DNA of 7,090 bases from Flavobacteriaceae bacterium. Its GTDB lineage: Bacteria; Bacteroidota; Bacteroidia; Flavobacteriales; Flavobacteriaceae. Made by a program: the position numbers and the translations under genes. The notes beneath the pieces are model-generated. The model saw only the letters and a list, made by a program, of their open reading frames with translations, was not told where the DNA came from and made no database searches. Positions 1 to 5,930 of this stretch are shown piece by piece; within the stretch, counting starts at the first letter, position 1; the number at the start of each line of letters is the position of its first letter. The stretch covers positions 1-7,090 of the forward strand of contig JAQWYU010000145.1 of the NCBI GenBank assembly GCA_029253805.1. Reading direction: 5' to 3'.

Positions 1-463
1 CAACTAACTGAACTAGTCCAGTACCTATAAGATTTCTTACTCCCTCAACATCACTCATTATTCTTGATACCAAGACACCCGATTTGGTATTGTCAAAAAA
101 ACTAATTGGTAATGATAAAACCTTTTTCTGTACTTGTGCTCTTAATTCACTAATTAAATATTGTGCTTGAATACTTAATACTTTAGTAAGTAAAAAAGAA
201 GACACTGCTTGAACAATAATAGAAATAATAACAATCAGAATTAAAGAATATAATAAGCTATAATCATTATTAGGAACCACTTCGTCTAACAGAATCTTAC
301 TTTGTATTGGTAGCACAAAACCAGACAAACTACGTATAATAATAAGAATAAGGCCCAATAATACTAAGTTTCTCCTTGGCCAAATAATTGTTTTAAAAGC
401 TTGTTTTAATGTTACTTTTGGCTTTGTCGTTGTTTTTGTATTGTGTTCATTCAAATGCTTCAT
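1..463 (-). CDS. ABC exporter half-transporter, N-terminal part (runs off left edge)
   Basis: The first 154 codons are present, starting at the ATG read from 463 down; the rest lies outside the window. A basic cytoplasmic head (residues 1-30, ending near IIWPRR) precedes two strong membrane segments at about 33-52 and 70-95. Next comes the amphipathic stretch of type-1 exporters, with LPISFFDNTKSGVLVSRIMS (residues 118-137) matching the FFD-x-x-x-x-G-x-L-x-S-R-x-x-x-D pattern of the ABC transmembrane domain. By family, an ATPase domain should follow and the protein should work as an inner-membrane dimer exporting a lipid, drug or peptide; the substrate cannot be told. No in-frame ATG lies upstream before a stop at about 521-523, so this start is well supported. 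It is transcribed in the same direction as the tRNA-Ser gene but separated from it by a terminator. Confidence 0.9.
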   Translation of the reverse strand, partial: MKHLNEHNTKTTTKPKVTLKQAFKTIIWPRRNLVLLGLILIIIRSLSGFVLPIQSKILLDEVVPNNDYSLLYSLILIVIISIIVQAVSSFLLTKVLSIQAQYLISELRAQVQKKVLSLPISFFDNTKSGVLVSRIMSDVEGVRNLIGTGLVQLV

Positions 464-485
464 TGGAAAATGTGTTTTTAAAAGT

Positions 486-516
486 AAAAAATACTTGTTT
501 TTAGAAAAAAACGCAA
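486..516 (-). promoter_or_regulatory. Candidate promoter for the ABC transporter gene
   Basis: On the minus strand TTG (516-514) is followed after 20 bases by TATTTTTT (493-486), one mismatch from the Bacteroidetes -7 element TAnnTTTG. Transcription would start near 479, giving a leader of about 16 nt. The region is T-rich, so a chance match is possible. Confidence 0.35.
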
Positions 517-530
517 CGATCTAGGCAACT

Positions 531-567
531 AAAAAAAAGAAACCTTGTAAATCAGTGACTTACAAGG
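531..567 (-). terminator. Rho-independent terminator of the tRNA-Ser unit
   Basis: On the minus strand a perfect 8-bp stem (CCTTGTAA with TTACAAGG, 567-560 and 550-543) encloses a 9-base loop. It is followed by TTTC and then eight T (538-531). It starts 7 bases after the tRNA 3' end, so it should end the tRNA transcript and insulate the ABC transporter gene. Confidence 0.85.
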
Positions 568-574
568 CTTATTG

Positions 575-659
575 CGGAGAGTAAGGGATTCGAACCCCTG
601 GAGGTGTGACCCTCAACAGTTTTCAAGACTGCCGCATTCGACCACTCTGCCAACTCTCC
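575..659 (-). tRNA. tRNA-Ser, anticodon UGA
   Basis: The 85-nt minus-strand sequence folds as a class II tRNA. The acceptor stem is GGAGAGT with ACTCTCC, followed by discriminator G at 575. The anticodon stem GCAGT/ACTGT carries loop CTTGAAA, giving anticodon TGA at 625-623. The long variable arm has stem GAGG/CCTC, and the T arm carries the standard TTCGAAT loop. Together with the long variable arm this identifies a serine tRNA reading UCA and probably other UCN codons. The 3' CCA is not encoded (the genome reads GCAA), so it must be added by the CCA-adding enzyme. Promoter and terminator flank it closely, so it looks like a single-gene unit. Confidence 0.97.
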
Positions 660-668
660 AATGCGGTG

Positions 669-698
669 CAAATATAATAGGTTTTTAGGTCTTTCAAA
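669..698 (-). promoter_or_regulatory. Promoter of tRNA-Ser
   Basis: On the minus strand TTTG (698-695) and TATATTTG (676-669) are separated by 18 bases. Both match the Bacteroidetes primary sigma factor consensus (TTTG ... TAnnTTTG) exactly. The predicted start is around 664, only a few bases before the mature tRNA 5' end at 659, so the 5' leader would be very short. Confidence 0.75.
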
Positions 699-751
699 TA
701 ATTTTATTAATTATTTTAAAAAAAATAAATAGGGATTAAATGAAGGCTGTT

Positions 752-759
752 TATATTTG
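752..759 (+). promoter_or_regulatory. Candidate -7 element for xerD
   Basis: TATATTTG is an exact match to TAnnTTTG and lies 30 bases before the xerD start. I see no clear TTTG about 20 bases upstream, so only the -7 half is supported. Confidence 0.5.
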
Positions 760-789
760 TAACTAGACTCTTTAAGTAAAACTAACTAA

Positions 790-1686
790 ATGAAATGGCA
801 GGAAGCACTTAGTGATTATTCTTTATATCTAAAAATTGAGCGCGGTATGTCTAAAAATACCGTACAAAACTATAATCTTGATGTTCAGAAACTTATAACG
901 TACTTGAAAACCTATGACATGCACATTAGTCCTCTTGAAATAACTAGTATACAGATTCAAGAATTTATTTATAAAATAGCTAAATCCATTAATCCTAGAA
1001 GTCAATCTAGATTAATTTCTGGTTTACGTAGCTTTTTTGATTATTTAATTTTCGAAAATTATCTACAAACTAACCCGCTGGAACAAATAGAGGCTCCTAA
1101 AATAGGTCGTAAATTACCGGATACTCTTTCAATTAGTGAAATTAATCTAATATTAGAAACTATAGACCTTAGTGATTCTAACGGTGAACGTAACCGTGCA
1201 ATAATTGAAACCTTGTACGGTTGTGGTCTAAGAGTAAGTGAATTAACATCAATGAAAATTTCTGATTTATTTTTTAATGAAGGATTTATAAAGGTTACTG
1301 GAAAGGGAAATAAGCAACGTTTTGTGCCAATTGGTAAATTGACACAAAAACATATAAACCTTTACAAGAACCAGGTTAGGATTTTTAAAAAAATTGATCA
1401 AAAATATAAAGATACTCTGTTTCTAAACCGTCGCGGAAAACAACTCACAAGAGCAATGATTTTCACAATTATAAAAAATTTAGGGGAAAAATCTAAAATA
1501 GAAAAAAGCATTTCGCCTCACACATTTAGACACTCATTCGCAACTCACTTAATTGAAAATGGGGCAGATTTAAGAGCTATTCAAATGATGCTAGGCCACG
1601 AGAGTATTACTACAACAGAAATTTACATGCATTTAGATAAAAGTCATTTAAAGAAAATTATAGATGAGTTTCATCCAAGAAAGTAA
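790..1686 (+). CDS. xerD: XerD-like site-specific tyrosine recombinase
   Basis: This 298-residue protein has the normal length for Xer recombinases, which resolve chromosome dimers at dif with FtsK. Residues about 1-105 form the SAM-like DNA-binding N-domain (conserved RGMSKNTVQNY, 18-28). The catalytic domain carries the full active site: R148 in GCGLRVSEL, K172 in TGKGNKQR, H244 and R247 in HTFRHSFATH, H270 in MLGHES and nucleophile Y279 in TTEIYMHLD. The GADLRAIQMMLGHESITTTE stretch resembles Bacteroidetes XerD more than the second (XerC-like) recombinase of the group. No accessory arm-binding domain is present, which argues against a phage or ICE integrase. The gene has a candidate -7 element 30 bases upstream and ends 2 bp from the convergent rny. 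XerD versus XerC is assigned by remembered family resemblance only. Confidence 0.88.
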   Translation: MKWQEALSDYSLYLKIERGMSKNTVQNYNLDVQKLITYLKTYDMHISPLEITSIQIQEFIYKIAKSINPRSQSRLISGLRSFFDYLIFENYLQTNPLEQIEAPKIGRKLPDTLSISEINLILETIDLSDSNGERNRAIIETLYGCGLRVSELTSMKISDLFFNEGFIKVTGKGNKQRFVPIGKLTQKHINLYKNQVRIFKKIDQKYKDTLFLNRRGKQLTRAMIFTIIKNLGEKSKIEKSISPHTFRHSFATHLIENGADLRAIQMMLGHESITTTEIYMHLDKSHLKKIIDEFHPRK

Positions 1687-1688
1687 AA

Positions 1689-3266
1689 TTATTTAGCAAT
1701 ATTGACTGCTCGAGTTTCACGAATAACCGTTACTTTAACCTGTCCAGGGTAGGTCATGTCCGTTTGAATTTTCTGGGATATCTCAAAAGATAAACTTCCT
1801 GCTTTATCATCTGTTACTATTTCACTTTCAACAATCACACGTAATTCACGACCTGCTTGAATCGCATAAGCCTTTTGAACACCTCCAAAGCCTAGTGCAA
1901 TGTCTTCTAAGTCTTTTAATCTTTGAATATAAGAGTCTAAAACCTGTCTTCTCGCTCCGGGTCTTGCACCTGAAATAGCGTCACATACTTGAACTACGGG
2001 TGACATAAGAGACTTCATTTCAATTTCGTCGTGGTGGGCCCCGATCGCATTACATACTTCTTCATTTTCTCCATATTTCTCAGCCCATTGCATACCTAAA
2101 ATCGCATGTGGTGTTTCCATGTCAGCTTCCGCATCAGGAACTTTACCAATATCATGAAGAAGACCTGCACGCTTTGCTAGCTTGGGATTGATTCCTAATT
2201 CAGCAGCCATAACTCCACAAAGTTTTGCAACTTCTCTGGAGTGCTGTAGTAAGTTTTGACCATAAGACGAGCGGTATTTCATTCTACCTACTGTTTTGAT
2301 TAACTCGGGATGCAATCCGTGAATCCCTAAATCAATCACAGTACGCTTACCTACTTCAATAATTTCCTGCTCAATTTGCTTTTGAGTTTTCTTAACAATT
2401 TCCTCAATACGTGCTGGATGGATACGACCATCAGTTACCAATTTGTGTAAAGACAAACGAGCCACCTCTCTTCGGACAGAATCAAAACAAGATAGTATAA
2501 TTGCCTCTGGCGTATCATCAACGATAATCTCAACACCTGTAGCCGCTTCAATGGCTCTAATATTACGGCCCTCACGACCAATAATTCTTCCTTTAACGTC
2601 ATCAGATTCGATATTAAAAATTGAAACACAGTTATCAACTGCTTCCTCGGTTCCAATTCGTTGAATTGTATTAATTATGATTTTTTTAGCGTCTTGTTCA
2701 GCAGTTAATTTTGCTTCTTCCATAGTGTCCTGAATATATACCATAGCATCATTTTTTGCCTCAGACTTTAAGGACTCTACAAGTTGATGCTTAGCATCAT
2801 CTGCCGATAAGCTAGAAATTACCTCTAGTTGTTTTATTTGACTTTTGTGAGCCTTCTCAACCTCTTCTTTTCGTTTATCTAACAAAGTTGAACGATTGTT
2901 GTAATCATTTATTTTAAATTCAAGTTCACCCGACAATTTTTTATTCTTCGAAAGCTCAGATGAAATTTGAGATTCTTTATCTCGAGTTCTTTTTTCAACT
3001 TCACTTATTTTCTTTTCTCTAGACTGAATAACCTGCTCATGTTCTGATTTCAGTTCTAAGAACCGTTCTTTTGCTTGAAATATTTTATCTTTTTTTATTG
3101 CTTCAGCGTCTATCCTTGCCTTTGAAATAATAGAATTTGCATCTCTTTTGGCATTTTTAGTAACTTGGGATGCATTATTTTTTTCACGTAATTTTGATAT
3201 TACTAAACCTGAGATAAGTCCCAACATGGCAGCAACACAAACAATTATTATAGTATTAGTTTCCAT
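1689..3266 (-). CDS. rny: Ribonuclease Y
   Basis: RNase Y is a membrane-anchored endoribonuclease that starts mRNA decay. The 525-residue product has the full family order and usual length. An N-terminal membrane segment (about 5-23) is followed by a charged coiled coil (about 27-200) rich in K and E. The KH RNA-binding domain contains [16 protein letters not shown] (225-240), including the GxxG-type loop. The HD phosphohydrolase domain has H342 in [10 protein letters not shown], the metal-binding pair H371-D372 in GLLHDIGK, H411-H412 in GAHHDEIE, and D429 in [12 protein letters not shown]. The C-terminal domain ends in [13 protein letters not shown]. The start ATG lies 16 nt after the U-tract of the 6S-like RNA, and no promoter of its own is visible, so expression probably comes by read-through from the zapB-like/zapA unit. 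The 3' end converges with xerD. Confidence 0.97.
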   Translation of the reverse strand: METNTIIIVCVAAMLGLISGLVISKLREKNNASQVTKNAKRDANSIISKARIDAEAIKKDKIFQAKERFLELKSEHEQVIQSREKKISEVEKRTRDKESQISSELSKNKKLSGELEFKINDYNNRSTLLDKRKEEVEKAHKSQIKQLEVISSLSADDAKHQLVESLKSEAKNDAMVYIQDTMEEAKLTAEQDAKKIIINTIQRIGTEEAVDNCVSIFNIESDDVKGRIIGREGRNIRAIEAATGVEIIVDDTPEAIILSCFDSVRREVARLSLHKLVTDGRIHPARIEEIVKKTQKQIEQEIIEVGKRTVIDLGIHGLHPELIKTVGRMKYRSSYGQNLLQHSREVAKLCGVMAAELGINPKLAKRAGLLHDIGKVPDAEADMETPHAILGMQWAEKYGENEEVCNAIGAHHDEIEMKSLMSPVVQVCDAISGARPGARRQVLDSYIQRLKDLEDIALGFGGVQKAYAIQAGRELRVIVESEIVTDDKAGSLSFEISQKIQTDMTYPGQVKVTVIRETRAVNIAK

Positions 3267-3282
3267 ATGTAATTATTAAATT

Positions 3283-3303
3283 AAAAAAAAGCCTATATCA
3301 ATC
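3283..3303 (-). terminator. 3' closing strand and U-tract of the 6S-like RNA
   Basis: On the minus strand GATTGATATAGGC (3303-3291) pairs with the 5' strand of the RNA at 3449-3437, and eight T follow (3290-3283). No strong local hairpin precedes the T run, so the terminator hairpin appears to be the closing stem of the whole RNA. It sits between zapA and rny. Confidence 0.7.
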
Positions 3304-3452
3304 TGTTTTTGTATAAACTCCATAAATACAAGATTTAGAGTTGAAAAGTTGATCAAGGATCTGTAACAAGACAGCATGCTTTTACAACTTAAACGCACCC
3401 AATTTAAAAAATTTCCGTTGAGTTTATCAAAAAAGTGATCAATATAGGCAGT
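3283..3452 (-). ncRNA. ssrS: 6S RNA (6S-Flavo type), regulator of RNA polymerase
   Basis: The gap between zapA and rny encodes a rod-shaped RNA of about 167-170 nt. The closing stem pairs 3449-3437 with 3303-3291 over 13 bp, two of them G-U. A 2x2 loop follows, then U-tract 3434-3430 pairs with AAAAA 3310-3306. A second 2x2 loop leads to an 8-bp stem, ATAAACTC (3427-3420) with GAGTTTAT (3320-3313). A large central bubble opens next (about 3419-3391 against 3345-3321), capped by an apical arm starting AAGTTG (3390-3385) with CAACTT (3351-3346). Closing stem, open bubble and apical arm are the hallmark of 6S RNA, which mimics an open promoter and sequesters RNA polymerase holoenzyme. Proximity to zapA echoes E. 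coli ssrS, and I recall the same placement in flavobacteria. The exact 5' end is uncertain; a weak candidate promoter (TACATTTA, 3490-3483) lies in the end of zapA, but processing from the zapA transcript is equally possible. Confidence 0.8.
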
Positions 3453-3464
3453 AACCTTATTTAT

Positions 3465-3767
3465 TTAAAGAACGTTATTGTTTAAATGTAAATCTATTAA
3501 TTTGTCTACTGAAACGAGACGAGATTCTAAATCTTCATTTAAACTGGTATTGTCAATTGAATTTTGTTCATTTTGAGTTGCAAATTGAAGTGCGCACATT
3601 GCCAAAACATCTTGCTTATCTTGAACGGAGTAACTCTTCTCATATTTCTTTATAGTTAAATCAATTTTTTGAGCCGCTGAACGGAGACCTTCTTCTTGGT
3701 CAGGATTTATAGTCAATGGATATACTCTATTGGCTATGGATAATTTTATTTTTAAACGTTCACTCAT
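3465..3767 (-). CDS. zapA: Cell division protein ZapA
   Basis: ZapA binds FtsZ in the cytoplasm and bundles protofilaments to stabilise the Z ring. The 100-residue product has the normal length and the two expected parts. The N-terminal head (about 1-45) contains KIKLSIANRVYPLTI and QEEGLRSAAQKIDLTIKKYE, the recognisable ZapA pattern of a short beta segment followed by the E-x-x-L-R-x-A-A helix. The rest is a helical, probably coiled-coil tail with VLAMCALQFATQNEQ (54-68), which in the family mediates tetramer formation. It follows the small coiled-coil gene by 11 nt in the same direction and precedes the 6S-like RNA, so the two proteins are probably co-transcribed from the promoter at 4092-4122. 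The assignment is by sequence pattern and context. Confidence 0.9.
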   Translation of the reverse strand: MSERLKIKLSIANRVYPLTINPDQEEGLRSAAQKIDLTIKKYEKSYSVQDKQDVLAMCALQFATQNEQNSIDNTSLNEDLESRLVSVDKLIDLHLNNNVL

Positions 3768-3778
3768 GTATTTATTGC

Positions 3779-4069
3779 CTAATCAGAAAGCTTAGATATG
3801 CAATCGTCTATCTCCTTAACTAAAGAATTTATTTTAAGTTTTGTTTCTCTTTTATTTTGTTCACTGCCAAGGATTGAGTTAGCAAATTTAAGTGTGTCAT
3901 AATCACTTTTTTTTTCTTTAAGTGAATGTAAAAGCTTATGATTTTCAGCTTTGACTTCATTTAGCTTTTGCTTTAAAGATGTATTGTCTTTTTTTATCTT
4001 GGTTAGTTGGTACAATACTTTTTGTACTTTTTTTTCAAGTGAATAAACAATAAGCTCGATTTTACTCAT
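3779..4069 (-). CDS. Small coiled-coil protein, ZapB-like, next to zapA
   Basis: This 96-residue protein has no catalytic motif, signal peptide or membrane segment. From about residue 8 to 60 it is strongly charged with heptad-like leucine spacing (LEKKVQKVLYQLTKIKKDNT, then LKQKL and HKLLHSLKEKK), which predicts a long coiled coil. A second short helix follows at about 75-96 (LKINSLVKEIDDCISKL). The gene starts at an ATG 15-20 nt after the predicted transcription start and ends 11 nt before zapA. A small coiled-coil protein directly upstream of ZapA suggests a division partner analogous to ZapB, which links ZapA to the nucleoid in E. coli. The coiled coil and linkage are seen; the function is inferred, and coiled-coil similarity alone is weak evidence for homology. 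Confidence 0.75.
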   Translation of the reverse strand: MSKIELIVYSLEKKVQKVLYQLTKIKKDNTSLKQKLNEVKAENHKLLHSLKEKKSDYDTLKFANSILGSEQNKRETKLKINSLVKEIDDCISKLSD

Positions 4070-4091
4070 TTACTTTTTCAATACCTTTTCA

Positions 4092-4122
4092 CAAATTTAA
4101 CATTCCATAATTAATAACACAA
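4092..4122 (-). promoter_or_regulatory. Promoter of the zapB-like/zapA unit
   Basis: On the minus strand TTG (4122-4120) and TAAATTTG (4099-4092) are 20 bases apart, and the -7 box matches TAnnTTTG exactly. The predicted start is near 4085, giving a leader of about 15 nt before the ATG at 4069. It is the only strong promoter I see for the minus-strand cluster down to rny. Confidence 0.65.
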
Positions 4123-4178
4123 TTGTTTTAGCTTAAATTTATTTTTATTTGTAACCATCAGTCGGGATACGCATCAAT

Positions 4179-4192
4179 AATTTTTGTATTTG
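4179..4192 (+). promoter_or_regulatory. Weak candidate -7 elements for the M23 peptidase gene
   Basis: Two overlapping near matches to TAnnTTTG occur: AATTTTTG (4179-4186) and TGTATTTG (4185-4192), each with one mismatch and no clear upstream TTG at normal spacing. Either would start transcription at about 4193-4199. That is too close for a start codon at 4200 but leaves a leader of about 30 nt for ATG 4230. Confidence 0.25.
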
Positions 4193-4229
4193 TATTCAAA
4201 TGTATAAATTAGCAACTATATCATTTTTT

Positions 4230-5918
4230 ATGAAAACTACTATTGTAAGCCTACTTCTCTTTATATCTACATGTAATGCACAATCAAATTATCCGCAAAA
4301 TTATTTCAATTCGCCACTTGATATAAATTTAATTTTATCTGGTTCGTTCGCCGAATTAAGAAATAATCATTTTCATTCAGGGTTAGATATAAAAACACAA
4401 GGAAAAGAGGGGCTTAAAACTTATGCTTCTGCTTCTGGATATGTTAGTAGGATAAAAATATCTAGATATGGCTATGGAAAGGCCCTTTACATAAAACACC
4501 CAAACGGCTATACGACCGTCTATGCTCACCTTAAAAAGTTTTCTCCAACCATAGAGGCATATGTCAAAAAAAAGCAATACAAGAGACAAACATTTGAAAT
4601 TGAACTATTTCCTCCTTTAGGAGCTTTAAAAGTTTCTGAAAAGCAATTAATAGCATTTACTGGAAATACTGGAGGATCTGGAGGGCCACATCTACATTTT
4701 GAAATCAGAGACAACCAAGAGCGACCTTTAAACCCACTAATGTTCGGATTTAATGTTAAAGACACTACTCCACCTGATATTTATGAATTATTTGGATATC
4801 CAATTTCCAAAAATAGCCATATAAATGGGAAGACCAGAAGAATCAAAATTAAAGTTAAGAAACAAAAAGATGGAACTTATAAATCTGAACGCATTAACGC
4901 TTTTGGTGAGATTGGATTTGGAATTATAAGTATAGACAAATTAGACCTGGCTTCTAATAAAAACGGAGTAAATAATATTCAAACTTTATACAACGGAAAA
5001 AAAAGTTTATACGTTAATTTTAATCGCTTTTCTTTTGATGAAACAAAGCACCTTAATCGCTATATAGATTACGATTTTTTTTTTAGCAACAAAAAAAGAA
5101 TTCAAAAGCTATTTATTGAAAAAAATAACCCTTTATCGATTCTCAAATCATACTCAAATAATGGGGTCTTGAAGATAGAAAATGATTCAATTTCTACTTA
5201 TAAAGTAATAGTAAGTGATTTCAAAGGCAATAAATCAGAACTGCGAGTTCCTATAAATGGTGTTTATAAAAATTTAATAAATCCAAAACAAAACAATACG
5301 GAACTACAACAAATCTATGCTTCTGAAAAAACAAACTTAAAAAAAGATCATATTAGTGTTGAAATACCAAAAAATACATTTTACGAGGATGTATACATAA
5401 ACTTTGAAGTAATTAATGATACTCTAAGTCTACATAACGCATCGATTCCACTACAAAAATCAATTGATATTAATTTTGATGTTAGTAATTACCAGGAAAA
5501 TAATAAAAACTATTTGTTTATAGGTCGTATTTCTAAGGACGGAAATAAACTCTACTATTCTAATACAAAAAAGCATGGAGACCGTCTTTCAACACGTACT
5601 AAAAACTTAGGAAGTTATACATTAGGTATAGATAAAGAGAATCCTAAGATAGATGCTATTAACTTCAAAAACAAAAGCTGGGTTAGTAATCTCAGAAATT
5701 TAAAAGTAAAGATTCTTGATAAAATTTCAGGAATTAAAAACTATAGAGCTACTATAAATGGGCATTGGATATTGATGGAATACGATATTAAAACACAATT
5801 ACTAACCTATAATTTTGATGATTATGTTAAGATTGAAAAAGAAAATAATCTAAAAATTGTTGTAACAGACAATGTAGGAAATACTTCAACATTCGAATCA
5901 TTGTTTTACAAAAAATAG
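4230..5918 (+). CDS. Exported M23 family metallopeptidase with Ig-like C-terminal region
   Basis: With the start at ATG 4230 the protein has 562 residues and begins with a clean signal peptide (MKTTIVSLLLFISTCNA, cleavage before QS). An ATG at 4200 would add 10 residues and spoil this, so 4230 is preferred. The LytM/M23 domain spans about 45-170. It has H49 and D53 in FHSGLD, H100 in VYAHLKK, and H154 and H156 in GGPHLHFEIRD; these include the HxxxD and HxH Zn-binding motifs, so it should be active on peptidoglycan cross-links in the periplasm. About 35 residues separate the AHL motif from GNTGGSGG, including EIELFPPLG, an arrangement I associate with a Bacteroidetes subfamily. Residues about 175-562 are beta-rich and end in an Ig-like repeat (DKENPKIDAINF to VTDNVGNTSTF). 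The cysteine is not in a proper lipobox (ISTC), so it is probably soluble. The receptor gene follows 12 nt after the stop. Confidence 0.9.
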   Translation: MKTTIVSLLLFISTCNAQSNYPQNYFNSPLDINLILSGSFAELRNNHFHSGLDIKTQGKEGLKTYASASGYVSRIKISRYGYGKALYIKHPNGYTTVYAHLKKFSPTIEAYVKKKQYKRQTFEIELFPPLGALKVSEKQLIAFTGNTGGSGGPHLHFEIRDNQERPLNPLMFGFNVKDTTPPDIYELFGYPISKNSHINGKTRRIKIKVKKQKDGTYKSERINAFGEIGFGIISIDKLDLASNKNGVNNIQTLYNGKKSLYVNFNRFSFDETKHLNRYIDYDFFFSNKKRIQKLFIEKNNPLSILKSYSNNGVLKIENDSISTYKVIVSDFKGNKSELRVPINGVYKNLINPKQNNTELQQIYASEKTNLKKDHISVEIPKNTFYEDVYINFEVINDTLSLHNASIPLQKSIDINFDVSNYQENNKNYLFIGRISKDGNKLYYSNTKKHGDRLSTRTKNLGSYTLGIDKENPKIDAINFKNKSWVSNLRNLKVKILDKISGIKNYRATINGHWILMEYDIKTQLLTYNFDDYVKIEKENNLKIVVTDNVGNTSTFESLFYKK

Positions 5919-5930
5919 TCTCATATAAAT

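Noticed and set aside
575..1686. tRNA-Ser next to a tyrosine recombinase, as at the edge of a phage or integrative element
   Set aside because: The recombinase is a 298-residue Xer-type protein without an arm-binding domain, it points away from the tRNA, no repeat of the tRNA 3' end is seen elsewhere in the window, and the neighbours are housekeeping genes.
2435..2656. 73-codon open frame on the minus strand within rny
   Set aside because: It is an out-of-frame shadow of the rny coding sequence with no independent start signal.
2443..2664. 73-codon open frame on the plus strand opposite the rny KH region
   Set aside because: It lies fully inside the strongly supported rny gene, has a composition typical of an antisense shadow and resembles no known protein.
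3391..3464. A short protein-coding gene between zapA and rny
   Set aside because: No open frame with a plausible start was seen, and the sequence is accounted for by the base-paired RNA and its U-tract.
4200..4229. ATG 4200 as the start of the M23 peptidase
   Set aside because: It would place ten extra residues, including a hydrophobic stretch, before an otherwise standard signal peptide, and the candidate -7 elements leave almost no leader; ATG 4230 is simpler, though 4200 cannot be excluded.
4266..4290. Lipoprotein signal in the M23 peptidase
   Set aside because: The cysteine is preceded by I-S-T, and T directly before the cysteine does not fit a lipobox; signal peptidase I cleavage after CNA is more likely.
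4383..4765. Two minus-strand open frames (68 and 79 codons) opposite the M23 domain
   Set aside because: Both overlap the conserved catalytic region of the peptidase and show no domain, promoter or coding signature of their own.
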